Assembly: GCA_900768265.1 (NCBI GenBank)
Contig: CAAGCF010000005.1
Location: forward strand, 1-64,000
Origin: an uncultured Collinsella sp.
GTDB taxonomy: Bacteria > Actinomycetota > Coriobacteriia > Coriobacteriales > Coriobacteriaceae
Length of the DNA stretch: 64,000 bases
Direction of reading: 5' to 3'
This document shows positions 28,093-37,208 of this stretch, piece after piece. The position numbers and the translations under genes are program-made. Under the pieces are notes generated by a model. It saw only the letters and a list, made by a program, of their open reading frames with translations. It did not search any database and was not told the origin of the DNA. Every line of letters starts with the position of its first letter. Position 1 is the first letter of the stretch.

Positions 28093-29550
28093 ATGGCAGA
28101 CATCGCATTCGAGAAGGAACTCTCAGTCACCGAGACCGGCATCGGGGGCCTCAGGGTCGTCGACCTGGCCGTCCACGGCGACTCGCGCGGCTGGTTCAAG
28201 GAGAACTGGCAGCGCGCCAAGATGACCGCCCTGGGCATTCCCGACCTCCGCGTCGTCCAGAACAACGTCTCCTACAACGACAGCCGCGGCGTCACCCGCG
28301 GCATCCACGCCGAGCCCTGGGACAAGTTCATCTCCGTGGCCCGCGGCAGCGTCTTCGGCGCATGGGTCGACCTGCGCGAGGGCAGCGAGACCTTCGGCAA
28401 GGTGTTCACCTGCACCCTGGACCCCTCAAAAGCCATCTACGTCCCGCGCGGCGTGGGCAACTCCTTCCAGGCCCTGGAGGACGGCACCGCCTACACCTAC
28501 CTGGTGGACGCCCACTGGTCGCTCGAGCTGAAGAGGACCTACACGTTCGTGAACCTCGCCGACCCGGAGCTCGCCATCGAGTGGCCCATCCCGCTCGATG
28601 AGGCCACCGTCTCCGAGGCCGACCTCAACCACCCGATGCTGAAGGACGTAGTCCCCATGGCGCCCAGGAGGACCCTCGTCACCGGCTGCAACGGCCAGCT
28701 CGGCCATGCGGTCCGCAAGTTGGCAGATGAGCGCGGCGTCGCCAAGGACTTCGACTTCTGCGACATCGACACCTTCGACATGTCCGACCCGGACGCCTAC
28801 GCGCAGTACGACTGGTCGCTCTACGGCACCGTCATCAACTGCGGCGCCTACACGGCCGTGGACAGGGCCGAGACCCCCGAGGGCCGCGTGGCCGCCTGGA
28901 AGGCCAACGCCGCCGGCCCGGCACTGCTCGCCCGCACCTGCGCCGAGCACGGGATCACGCTGGTCCACGTGTCCTCCGACTACGTCTTCGACGGCACCGC
29001 GGAGGTCCACACCGAGGAGGAGCCCCTCAGCCCGCTGTCCGTCTACGGCCAGACCAAGGCCGCCGGCGACATCGCCGTGGCCGGCTGCCCGCGCCACTAC
29101 ATCATGCGCTCCAGCTGGGTTATCGGCGAGGGGCGCAACTTCGTCAAGACCATGAGGGGCCTTTCCGACCGCGTCATCGACCCCGAGGACAAGCTCGAGC
29201 AGGTCACCGTGGTCGACGACCAGCTGGGCCGCCTGACCTTCACGCGCGACATGGCGGCCGCCATCTTCCACGTGCTGGGGACGCACGCGCCCTACGGCAC
29301 CTATAACTGCACCGGCTCGGGTGCGGTCAAGTCCTGGGCCGACATCGCCCGCGCCGTCTTCGAGGCCGCCAACGGCAACGGCGAGAGGGTCGTGCCGGTC
29401 AGCACCGCCGACTACTACTCCACCGCCACGGGCCCCATTGCCCCGCGCCCGGTTCACTCCGCGCTCGACCTGTCCAAGCTCGAGTCGGTCGGCTTCCACA
29501 TGCCCGACTGGGAGGAAGAGCTGGGGGAGTACCTCAAGACGCTCGTGTAA
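28093..29550 (+). CDS. rmlCD: Fused dTDP-4-keto-rhamnose 3,5-epimerase / reductase (RmlC-RmlD)
   Basis: 485 residues from ATG 28093 (AGGAG ten bases before); the frame is open from 27916 without a start of its own. Residues 1-190 are RmlC: GDSRGWFKENW, NNVSYN, RGIHAEPWDK (catalytic His) and VPRGVGNSFQ. Residues ~195-485 are RmlD: TGCNGQLGHAV, NCGAYTAVDRAE, VSSDYVFDG and VYGQTKAAGD. The protein carries out the last two steps to dTDP-L-rhamnose. In most bacteria these are two genes; the fusion occurs in Coriobacteriia. A strong terminator follows directly. Confidence 0.95.
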   Translation: MADIAFEKELSVTETGIGGLRVVDLAVHGDSRGWFKENWQRAKMTALGIPDLRVVQNNVSYNDSRGVTRGIHAEPWDKFISVARGSVFGAWVDLREGSETFGKVFTCTLDPSKAIYVPRGVGNSFQALEDGTAYTYLVDAHWSLELKRTYTFVNLADPELAIEWPIPLDEATVSEADLNHPMLKDVVPMAPRRTLVTGCNGQLGHAVRKLADERGVAKDFDFCDIDTFDMSDPDAYAQYDWSLYGTVINCGAYTAVDRAETPEGRVAAWKANAAGPALLARTCAEHGITLVHVSSDYVFDGTAEVHTEEEPLSPLSVYGQTKAAGDIAVAGCPRHYIMRSSWVIGEGRNFVKTMRGLSDRVIDPEDKLEQVTVVDDQLGRLTFTRDMAAAIFHVLGTHAPYGTYNCTGSGAVKSWADIARAVFEAANGNGERVVPVSTADYYSTATGPIAPRPVHSALDLSKLESVGFHMPDWEEELGEYLKTLV

Positions 29551-29552
29551 TG

Positions 29553-29591
29553 AATCGGTCCCTCGAGGAGTCTTGAGGGACCGATTTTTTG
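29553..29591 (+). terminator. Rho-independent terminator of the rml operon
   Basis: AATCGGTCCCTC (29553-29564) pairs with GAGGGACCGATT (29575-29586), followed by a T run, immediately after the rmlCD stop. Confidence 0.9.
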
Positions 29592-29723
29592 GCATTCTAA
29601 ACGTTGGCGGCAATTATAGATATGGCGACGACTTCTTAAGTGAATCCGACAATTTTTCTCGAGGGTAGCCGCAGGCTGCCCGAGAGTCGAGGACCACCTA
29701 GAATGCCGTCATTCCAGCCCATG

Positions 29724-29860
29724 TCACGACGCCTTCCTGCCGGGAACGGGGTTGTCGTCCACGACGAGCATGATGATCCTGACCGCGTGCTCTGCGGCGG
29801 TGTCCTCGTCATCGCGACCAGGGGTCGTGAGGTTGAACTTGGTGATGGTGGAATTGCGTG
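29724..29860 (-). pseudogene. IS256-family transposase, 3'-end remnant
   Basis: Read on the minus strand, the frame ends RDDEDTAAEHAVRII, then VVDDNPVPGRKAS and a stop. This matches the tail of the 8.4 kb remnant (AAEHAAGII, NPVPGRRVA). The flank beyond the stop (GGAATGACGGCATTCTAGG) also matches the flank of the 8.4 kb copy. Only about 45 codons remain, and they abut the 3' end of the next minus-strand glycosyltransferase gene. Confidence 0.7.
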
Positions 29861-29861
29861 A

Positions 29862-31865
29862 CTATCCAAAGATGCGGTGTTTGATGCTTGAGAGAACCCC
29901 TCTAGTGTAGATTCGCTTGGTCTCGGCGTCCTCGTTTCGCTCGATGTTGAGACGCGGATAGCCGCTCGTATACTCAACATTGGGATTCGCGAGTACGTCG
30001 GCACGCATGGAGGGCCAGCGGCGCCACAGGCGGTGTAGGGCGTGGGTGCTTCCGTAGGCGGCGCTGAGGTCGCGGGCTTCCATGTAGGAGCTGCCATGGG
30101 TGGTGGCGCGTGCATGAGCGGTGCTCACCACGACCCGGTTCATCTCGCGTAGGAGGAACGAGAGCTCCATAGCCTCGGTGAGCAGGTCGCCGTGTTCGCG
30201 CATCCTGTCTACCACGGCTTGCAGGTCTGCGCGGCGCACCATGAAGGCGTCCGGGGTGGAGATGCTCGTATCGTATGCCACCTCGGCGAGGCCCGCATAG
30301 CCTCCGCCCATGTTGTCCACGAAGTTGCGGTTGGGCGCTACCGGGCACCCGTCGTTCAGAAGCACTGTGCCGGCTTGGGCCACCAGGCCGTCGGGGTAGA
30401 AGAGCTTGGGGTAGGCCGCGCCCACCTCCTTGCGGCAGAAGTAGGATGCGAGGGTCTTTGCGCAGGCGGGGTCGGTGAACTCCACGGCATCCGTGGCGAA
30501 GAGGATGAGCTCGCTATCGAGTGCGTCGAGCGCGTGCTCGGCTACTGCCTTGAGGCTTTTGGGATGCGCGACCGCGACCGTGCCCGCAATCCCGTCTAGG
30601 TGCTCGATGGATGCTAGGGCGCGTTTGGTGCGCATGGTGTCTAGGCTCATGACCACGGCGTCAACGCTCTTGTCGTTGGGCGCGTAGTCCACACGGTAGA
30701 CGCAGGGGATGTCCGTGGCGTGGGCGGTCGCGGCGATTCCGCGGCGGTGGAAGTGCGCGTTGAGCGCCCGCTCGCCGGCGGCGATGGCATAGGGCTTTGA
30801 CTCCATAACGCCGCCGTTGGTGGAGCCGGCGTGCACGCGCCAGTGGTAGAGGACCTCGGGAATGTGGCAGATGCGGCGGGCATGCTCGGCGGCCTTGAGC
30901 GAAAGGTCGTAGTCCTGCGCACCGGACATCTCGTCGCCCGAAAGCTCCACGCGGCCCAGCACGTATCGGCTCACCATGAGCATGTGCACCACGTAGTTAT
31001 ACGAGTACAGCAGGTCACGGTTGAAGTCCGGTTTGAAGCGCGGCGCGTAGCCGGCGTCATCGTCTTTCTCGAAGTTGTCCTCATCGCAATAGAACAGGTC
31101 GGCATCGGGGTGCTGGGCCGCGAAAGCCATATAGCGCTCGAGCACGTAGGGCGAGAGCGTGTCGTCGTGGTCGGCAAAAGCCACGTAGTCGCCCGTGGCG
31201 GCGCGAATGCCTATGTTGGTATTGCCGGCGATGCCTAGGTTCTCGGGGAAGTCGATGGTCTTGATGCGAGGGTCCGCGTAGGTGGCCAGTGCTTCCTGCA
31301 TGCCCTCGTTGTCTGGGCTCGCGTTTACCATCACGAGCTCCCAGGTGGTATAGGTCTGCGCGAGCACCGAGTTGATCATGTCGCGCAGGTAGGGCAGCGG
31401 CGTGTTGTACAGGGGACAGATAATGCTCACGAGTGGGTGGAAGTCTTGGGGGATGGAGCCCTCCGGCAGGGGCTGGGGCTTGGGGTAGCTCGCGTACGCG
31501 CCGTCGATGCTGGGATTCACCATGTCGAGGTCGCGGCGGATACGCATGCGTTCGCGGCGGCGGCCCGTCATGGTGTCGAGCGAAATGCCCCGGTAGGTAA
31601 GGGTGAAATTGGCGGTGGAGCCGGTGGTGAGAATGGACAGGATGGGCGCGCGTCCGGGCGTTTGGGGCTCCAGGATGTAGAAGCGGGTGTGTGCATTCGC
31701 GGCGAGCGGGGTGCCGTTCTTGCCGGTGAGGGCAAAGTCCGCGGGGTTGGGAAGCTGCACGTCCGCGCCGGTGCCGCAGCCGTGAAGCTCGGCGCGGTAG
31801 ACCACGTGACTGTGCTCGGCTTCGAAAACCTGGGAGATGTTAGCGGTTAAGGGCAATGCAGCCAT
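29862..31865 (-). CDS. GT2 glycosyltransferase with extra N-terminal beta domain
   Basis: 667 residues from ATG 31865. The frame extends to a TTG at 31979, but neither start has a clear ribosome site and the extension has no recognisable content. Residues ~1-130 look beta-rich. The GT2 domain follows: SIICPLYNTP, ENLGIAGNTNIG, FADHDD (metal site), YCDEDNFEKDD, GAQDYDL and YHWRVH. The last ~250 residues resemble a second, degenerate GT-A part. It is the only minus-strand gene between the rml operon and the divergent glycosyltransferase at 32081. It probably adds a sugar to the same surface glycan. Confidence 0.8.
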   Translation of the reverse strand: MAALPLTANISQVFEAEHSHVVYRAELHGCGTGADVQLPNPADFALTGKNGTPLAANAHTRFYILEPQTPGRAPILSILTTGSTANFTLTYRGISLDTMTGRRRERMRIRRDLDMVNPSIDGAYASYPKPQPLPEGSIPQDFHPLVSIICPLYNTPLPYLRDMINSVLAQTYTTWELVMVNASPDNEGMQEALATYADPRIKTIDFPENLGIAGNTNIGIRAATGDYVAFADHDDTLSPYVLERYMAFAAQHPDADLFYCDEDNFEKDDDAGYAPRFKPDFNRDLLYSYNYVVHMLMVSRYVLGRVELSGDEMSGAQDYDLSLKAAEHARRICHIPEVLYHWRVHAGSTNGGVMESKPYAIAAGERALNAHFHRRGIAATAHATDIPCVYRVDYAPNDKSVDAVVMSLDTMRTKRALASIEHLDGIAGTVAVAHPKSLKAVAEHALDALDSELILFATDAVEFTDPACAKTLASYFCRKEVGAAYPKLFYPDGLVAQAGTVLLNDGCPVAPNRNFVDNMGGGYAGLAEVAYDTSISTPDAFMVRRADLQAVVDRMREHGDLLTEAMELSFLLREMNRVVVSTAHARATTHGSSYMEARDLSAAYGSTHALHRLWRRWPSMRADVLANPNVEYTSGYPRLNIERNEDAETKRIYTRGVLSSIKHRIFG

Positions 31866-32080
31866 GGGGAATCCGATCTGTGAGCATGCGAGAGGCGTCG
31901 TTGCGGGGTTCTTGCTCAAGGTCGTGAGGTTCCCGCTTCTTGGCGCCGAGGCTTGATAATTCGTGTCAAATGATAGCAAAGGGGAGAGTATGCGGGGCTT
32001 CCTTGGTATTCTTGTTCAGATAAGAATGCGGCTAGGTGCTCGATGAGCTTTGCCGCAGCGTTCCTGAAAGGTCGTCCTGC

Positions 32081-33217
32081 ATGAAATCCGACGCTTCCGC
32101 GCTCGTTTCCGTCATCATTCCCGTGTGCAACGTGGAGAAGTACCTGGCCCAGTGCCTGGATAGCATCTGCTCCCAAACACATCGTGAGCTGGAGATCATC
32201 TGTCTGAATGATGGATCCAAGGACGGCTCCCTCGGCATTCTTCGTGAATTTGAGGCGCGCGATTCGCGCGTTGTGGTGGTGGACAAGCCCAACGAGGGCT
32301 ATGGCGCCACGTGCAACCGTGGCCTGGAGATGGCCCATGGCGAGTGGGTTTCCATCATCGAGCCGGATGACTGGATCGATCCCGCCATGTACCGGTGCAT
32401 GCTCGAGCGTGCGGCCATGGTGGATGGCCCCGTGGACATCGTCAAGTGTCCGTGGATCGATGTGCACGACTGGGATGACCCTTCAACGCAGTACGAGCAG
32501 CAGTGCGTGTTGGCACACCGTCTGCCCAATACCACGCGTCCCGTGACCCTGGCCGACCTGCCCATCATGGTGGAGCAGCATCCCAGCATCTGGAGCGCCA
32601 TCTACCGTCGCGACTTCTTGAACGAGTGCGATATCCGCTTCGTGCCGTACCCGGGTGCCGGCTGGGCGGACAACCCGTTCCTTATCGAGTCGTTTTGCCA
32701 GGCCAAGGCAATCATGACGTTTGACGAGGCGTTCTACCACTACCGCTGCGATCTGCCCGGCGCTACGTACAACCACAAGAAGGACGCGGCCGTTGCCCTG
32801 CCGTTCGACCGCTGGTGCGACATGACGGATATCCTCGAACGTCTGAACGTGACGGATCGTGGAATTCTCGAGGCGCACTACATGCGCGGCTTCAACTACA
32901 TCCACGGCGGAATCGTGGACGATGGCTGGGAGAACCCCATTGTGCAGGACGGCGCACGCCGCGTGTTCTCGCGCATGGATACCGACATCGTGCTCGGACA
33001 CCCCAAGCTCTCGCCCAAGCGCAAGCGCTTCTACTTGGAGCAGATGGGTATTGCCGGCCGCCGCGTGTCGGTGTGGCCGCGCGTGAAGTACTTCGCAAGC
33101 GAGGCTCGCTTCTTCGTTAAGAGCAATGGCGTTCGCGGCCTGCTGCGCAAGGTCGGTGGTTTCGCGAACGGCAAGGCCATCGCCGCCCGTCGAGCCAAGG
33201 AGAACGCAAAGGGGTAG
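32081..33217 (+). CDS. GT2 glycosyltransferase
   Basis: 378 residues from ATG 32081 (GAAAGG nine bases before), better than the open frame from 32036. Motifs are SVIIPVCNVEKYLAQCLDS, CLNDGSKDGS, DKPNEGYGATCNRG and IEPDDW (metal site). The C-terminal half has the WSAIYRRDFL motif seen in capsule GT2 proteins that act with Wzm/Wzt. It is divergent from the gene before it and 208 bp upstream of wzm. The sugar is unknown. Confidence 0.85.
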   Translation: MKSDASALVSVIIPVCNVEKYLAQCLDSICSQTHRELEIICLNDGSKDGSLGILREFEARDSRVVVVDKPNEGYGATCNRGLEMAHGEWVSIIEPDDWIDPAMYRCMLERAAMVDGPVDIVKCPWIDVHDWDDPSTQYEQQCVLAHRLPNTTRPVTLADLPIMVEQHPSIWSAIYRRDFLNECDIRFVPYPGAGWADNPFLIESFCQAKAIMTFDEAFYHYRCDLPGATYNHKKDAAVALPFDRWCDMTDILERLNVTDRGILEAHYMRGFNYIHGGIVDDGWENPIVQDGARRVFSRMDTDIVLGHPKLSPKRKRFYLEQMGIAGRRVSVWPRVKYFASEARFFVKSNGVRGLLRKVGGFANGKAIAARRAKENAKG

Positions 33218-33425
33218 GGGCGCCTTCGGGCATCGTTTCCCGCCCTGATCTGCCTCCGCCCTCTCGAGAACTTCGGCCGCCTTGGGTGTCAGTGCGCACC
33301 CGACTCTCCTGATTGTATGCAGCTCGTCGAGGCAAGAAATCGCGCAAGCGCCCCTGTGTTATCATACGTTGTTCGGCAAGGGCGGCATCTGCCGCTAACG
33401 TGCAATCAATAGGGAGGCGTCGTCG

Positions 33426-34238
33426 GTGTCCTCACAGACTCTCGCAACCGAAAAGGCCCCGCGTCCGTATAAGAAGGACCTGCTCATCCTCGAGCAGCTC
33501 GTCACCAAGGACTTCAAGCTCAAGTACCGCCGTAGTTTCCTCGGCGTGTTGTGGAGCGTTCTCAACCCGTTGCTCATGATGATCGTCATGTCCATCGTGT
33601 TCTCTTACATGTTTGGCAGCAACGTCCCCAACTTCCCGCTCTACCTCATCGTGGGCAACGTGACGTTCTCGCTCATGAGTGACTCCACCAACGCGGCGCT
33701 CACGAGCATCATCAACGCCGCGCCTCTGCTCAAGAAGGTCAAGGTCAACCGGTACATCTTCCCGGTGCAGAAGGTCTTGTTCGCGCTCGTGAACTTCGCT
33801 TTCTCGCTCATCGCCGTGGCCATCGTCATGCTGTTCTTCCAGGTTATGCCCACGTGGCACTTCATCTGGCTGCCCCTGTGCCTGTTCTTGCTGATGCTCT
33901 TTTGCATTGGCGTGGGCATGGCCATTGGCGCGCTCTCCGTCTTCTTCCGCGACATTATCCACCTGTGGGGCGTCGTCATCATCGCGTGGACCTACCTCAC
34001 GCCCATCTTTTGGGACCTCTCCCTGCTTATCGACAAGGGCGCCCCGCACTGGATCATCATGCTGGTGAAGATAAACCCCATGTACAACTATCTCGAGTTC
34101 ATGCGTGACATCTTCCTGTGGCAGCAGAACCCAACGCCCACGGTGCTCCTCATGTGCATCGCGTGGGCCATCATCGCGCTCATCATCGGTATCTTCGTGT
34201 TCAAGAAGACCGAGCACAAGTTCATCCTCTACGTCTAA
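33426..34238 (+). CDS. wzm: ABC-2 type polysaccharide export permease (Wzm)
   Basis: 270 residues from GTG 33426 behind GGGAGGCG. Six hydrophobic helices follow a short N-terminal segment with TKDFKLKYRRSFLGVLWS, typical of Wzm/TagG permeases, and YLTPIFWDL in the last third. With the ATPase 9 bp downstream it forms the exporter for a finished lipid-linked polymer (capsule, O-antigen-like or teichoic-type). Several GT2 genes follow in the same operon. The locus thus holds both an ABC exporter and, 19 kb away, a Wzx flippase. Confidence 0.92.
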   Translation: MSSQTLATEKAPRPYKKDLLILEQLVTKDFKLKYRRSFLGVLWSVLNPLLMMIVMSIVFSYMFGSNVPNFPLYLIVGNVTFSLMSDSTNAALTSIINAAPLLKKVKVNRYIFPVQKVLFALVNFAFSLIAVAIVMLFFQVMPTWHFIWLPLCLFLLMLFCIGVGMAIGALSVFFRDIIHLWGVVIIAWTYLTPIFWDLSLLIDKGAPHWIIMLVKINPMYNYLEFMRDIFLWQQNPTPTVLLMCIAWAIIALIIGIFVFKKTEHKFILYV

Positions 34239-34247
34239 GGCGGAACC

Positions 34248-35003
34248 ATGGCAGACGCTACCAACACCGAGTACGCCATCGAGGTCGACGACGTCACGAT
34301 GGTTTTCAACATGGCCAGCGAGCAGCTCAACTCCCTCAAGGAGTATTTCATTAAGCTCATGCGCCACGAGTTGTTCTTCAAGGAGTTCCATGCTCTGGAG
34401 CACGTGAGCTTCAAGGTTAAGAAGGGCGAGGTCATCGGCCTGGTGGGAACCAACGGTTCAGGTAAGTCCACCATGCTCAAGATCATCGCCGGCGTGCTCG
34501 AGCCCACGAAAGGCACCGTGACGGTTCGTGGCAACATTGCGCCCCTCATCGAGCTGGGCGCTGGTTTTGACCTCGAGCTCACCGCGCGTGAGAACATCTT
34601 CCTCAATGGTGCACTTTTGGGTTACTCCAAGCAGTTCATGGAGGAGCACCTGGACGAGATCGTGGACTTCGCCGAGCTGCGCGACTTCCTCGACATGCCC
34701 ATGAAGAACTACTCATCCGGTATGGTCGCGCGCATCGCGTTCGCCATCGCCACCGTGGTGGAGCCCGACATCCTCATCGTCGATGAGACGCTCTCCGTGG
34801 GCGACGTGTTTTTCCAGCAGAAGTGCGAGCGCCGTATCCAGAGCTTCATAGATTCCGGCAACGTGACCGTGTTGTTCGTGAGCCATTCCATCGAGCAGGT
34901 GGAGCGCATCTGCACCTCCGCGGTGTGGATCGAGAAGGGCCACGAGCGCATGATCGGTCCTGTGGACGAGGTGTGCTCGGCATATAGGGCACAGTTCGAC
35001 TAG
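34248..35003 (+). CDS. wzt: ABC polysaccharide export ATPase (Wzt/TagH type)
   Basis: 251 residues from ATG 34248. Walker A is GTNGSGKST, the signature YSSGMVARIAFA, Walker B ILIVDE and the switch histidine VSHS. The N-terminal EYFIKLMRHELFFKEFHALEHVSF is the usual Wzt/TagH start. It ends GPVDEVCSAYRAQF without the extra C-terminal carbohydrate-binding domain seen in some O-antigen Wzt proteins, so export may not depend on a terminal-sugar signal. A 25-residue copy of this C-terminus is stranded at 43402-43479. Confidence 0.93.
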   Translation: MADATNTEYAIEVDDVTMVFNMASEQLNSLKEYFIKLMRHELFFKEFHALEHVSFKVKKGEVIGLVGTNGSGKSTMLKIIAGVLEPTKGTVTVRGNIAPLIELGAGFDLELTARENIFLNGALLGYSKQFMEEHLDEIVDFAELRDFLDMPMKNYSSGMVARIAFAIATVVEPDILIVDETLSVGDVFFQQKCERRIQSFIDSGNVTVLFVSHSIEQVERICTSAVWIEKGHERMIGPVDEVCSAYRAQFD

Positions 35004-35004
35004 C

Positions 35005-36120
35005 ATGTCCGGCACGTGCGACAAGCCGGCGGAGCGGGGCGTCGGCGCCCGGCCGTTGTTCTCGATCATTATGCCGTGCTACCGAGTCGCGGCCTACCTG
35101 CCCTCCGCCATCGCGTGCATCCGCGCGCAGACGTGTGCGGACTGGGAGCTCATCTGCGTGGACGACGCTTCTCCCGATAACGTCGCGGAGCTCGTCGAGT
35201 ATGCTGCTGCCGAGGATCCGCGCATTCGCCTCGTGCGTCATAAAGTTAACCATGGTCTCGCCGATGCTCGCAACACCGGCATCTCCGCCGCCCGCGGACG
35301 CTACGTTTGGATGCCCGATCCGGATGATGCGTACGCTCCCGACCTGCTCGAGCGCTGTGCCGAGAAGATCCGTTCCCAGGCTGATGCGGAGGCCAGGACC
35401 GATGTCGTGGTGTTCGGACTTACCGAGGAGCTCTTCGATGCGGTCGGTTCCGTATGCGGTGCGCACGACATCGTGCCGGCGCTCGACGGGGCTTTTTCGG
35501 GCTCCGATGCGCACGCGCAGGTTCTCGACCTCGAGGACCGCACGCTTCTAGGCTATGCGTGGAACAAGGTCTACCGTGCGGAGGTGCTGGACGGCATCGC
35601 GTTTGAGACCGTTCCCCTCATCGAGGACATCGTCTTTAACGTTGCTGTCTTTAATCGCGTTGAGAACCTTGCGCTCGTTGCGCGTCCCTTGTACCGCTAC
35701 GAGAAGCGCGTGGCCGCCAACCTGACGGCCAAATTCGTGCCCGAGTACTACGAGGTGCATCGCCGCCGCATCGATGATGTATACCGCCAGCAGGTGTCGT
35801 GGGGCCTCGATTCCGCCGATGTCCGCTCCCGCCTCGGGGCTCGCTATGCGCGCTACATCTTGTCCGCGCTCGAGCGCAACTGCGATGCGCGCGCGGGGCT
35901 AAACCATGCAGGCCGCGTGGCCTTCTGCCGCAGTATCATGGACGACGAGCTCTTCCGCGCGCTCGTCCTGGATGCGTGCCCGCAGGGCAGGGGAGCCCGC
36001 GTGTGCGTGGGCCTCCTCAAGACGCGCAGCGCTCTGGTGTGGTGCGCCGCCGGCCGCATCATCCACCTCATGAGGTCGCGTGCTGGCCTCGCGTACCGTA
36101 AAGCCACGTTCTCCCGTTAG
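35005..36120 (+). CDS. GT2 glycosyltransferase
   Basis: 371 residues from ATG 35005, one base after the wzt stop, so it is translationally coupled to the exporter. Motifs are SIIMPCYRVAAYLPSA, CVDDASPDN, NHGLADARNTG and MPDPDD (metal site), then GYAWNKVYRAEVL. The C-terminal ~100 residues are rich in arginine and may face the membrane. Its product probably feeds the polymer exported by Wzm/Wzt. The sugar cannot be told. Confidence 0.85.
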   Translation: MSGTCDKPAERGVGARPLFSIIMPCYRVAAYLPSAIACIRAQTCADWELICVDDASPDNVAELVEYAAAEDPRIRLVRHKVNHGLADARNTGISAARGRYVWMPDPDDAYAPDLLERCAEKIRSQADAEARTDVVVFGLTEELFDAVGSVCGAHDIVPALDGAFSGSDAHAQVLDLEDRTLLGYAWNKVYRAEVLDGIAFETVPLIEDIVFNVAVFNRVENLALVARPLYRYEKRVAANLTAKFVPEYYEVHRRRIDDVYRQQVSWGLDSADVRSRLGARYARYILSALERNCDARAGLNHAGRVAFCRSIMDDELFRALVLDACPQGRGARVCVGLLKTRSALVWCAAGRIIHLMRSRAGLAYRKATFSR

Positions 36121-36128
36121 GAGCTCCC

Positions 36129-37187
36129 GTGTCCAAGAGCACGTTTGATACATCTGCGCCGCAGCTTACCATTGCCGTTCCCGCGTACAACGTCGAGAGC
36201 TACCTCGCGCGAGGTCTCGAGTCCTACCTCGACCCGAGATTCGTGGGCAAGCTCGAGGTCGTCGTGGTGGACGATGGCTCCACCGACGGCTCCCGTGCAC
36301 TTGCGGAGGAGTTCGCCGCGCGCAGCCATGGCGTGATCCGCGTCATCTCCAAGAAGAACGGAGGCCACGGCTCAGCCGTGAACGCCGGCCTGGCCGAGGC
36401 GCGCGGGCGCTATTTCCGCGTGGTGGACGGCGACGACTGGGTGAACGCGGACGGTATGGCTGAGCTGCTTGAGCGTCTTGCCGACCTCGATTGCGACCTT
36501 GTGGTAGATAAGAAGCGCGAGATCGACATGACTTCTGGCGAGGAGCGTCTGTTCCCGCTCGCCAAGGGTGTTGTCACGGGTCGCGCGCTCGACTTCTCCA
36601 GCGTTCTCACCAACGGCGACACCGTGTTCCAGATCATGATTCACACGCTCACCGCGCGCACGGACTACCTACGCGGTATCGGCATCCACCTGCTCGAGCA
36701 CACCTTCTACGAGGACTACGAGTATGTGGTCAAGGCAAGTGTGCCCGCCTCTACCATCTGCTACCTCGATATCGAGGTATACCAGTACCTGGTGGGCAAC
36801 GAGAACCAGTCCGTGAGCCAGGCGAACTACGTGCGCCGCTGGGACGATCACGACCGTGTGGTCATGGAGCTCCTGGATTACCTTGAACGCTGTGAGCATG
36901 GCGAGGTGTGCGCCGCGAGCGGGGAGAAGCTTTCGAATGAGTCCGTCTGCTACGTGCGCGAGAAGGTCCACCTCATCGTTGACACGCACTACAACATCGC
37001 GTTGCTGTTCGATGAGGACCGCAGCCGTGGGCGTGCGCGCGCCAAGGCGTTCCGACGCGAGCTGAGGCGTGCGGACATAGACCAGTGGGCGCGCGGCGAG
37101 CAGCGTTATCGTATGGCCACGCTCCTCAACCGCCTGAGCTTCTCGTACAACTCTATCAAGCGCTTGGTCTCCAAGCGCCGTCACTAG
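36129..37187 (+). CDS. GT2 glycosyltransferase
   Basis: 352 residues from GTG 36129 (TAGGAGCTCCC upstream), 8 bp after the previous gene. Motifs are TIAVPAYNVESYLARGL, VVDDGSTDGS, KKNGGHGSAVNAG and VVDGDDW (metal site). The GGHGSAVNAG form is common in GT2 enzymes of capsule and teichoic-type loci. It is in one operon with wzm/wzt and its neighbours. Confidence 0.85.
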   Translation: MSKSTFDTSAPQLTIAVPAYNVESYLARGLESYLDPRFVGKLEVVVVDDGSTDGSRALAEEFAARSHGVIRVISKKNGGHGSAVNAGLAEARGRYFRVVDGDDWVNADGMAELLERLADLDCDLVVDKKREIDMTSGEERLFPLAKGVVTGRALDFSSVLTNGDTVFQIMIHTLTARTDYLRGIGIHLLEHTFYEDYEYVVKASVPASTICYLDIEVYQYLVGNENQSVSQANYVRRWDDHDRVVMELLDYLERCEHGEVCAASGEKLSNESVCYVREKVHLIVDTHYNIALLFDEDRSRGRARAKAFRRELRRADIDQWARGEQRYRMATLLNRLSFSYNSIKRLVSKRRH

Positions 37188-37208
37188 CACGTTACCAAGG
37201 GATGATCC

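Noticed and set aside
28426..29613. 395-codon frame antisense to rmlCD
   Set aside because: Shadow of a clear RmlC-RmlD protein in GC-rich codons.
32036..32080. Longer start for the GT2 gene at 32081
   Set aside because: The extension has no ribosome site, and the conserved GT2 start follows closely after ATG 32081, which has one.
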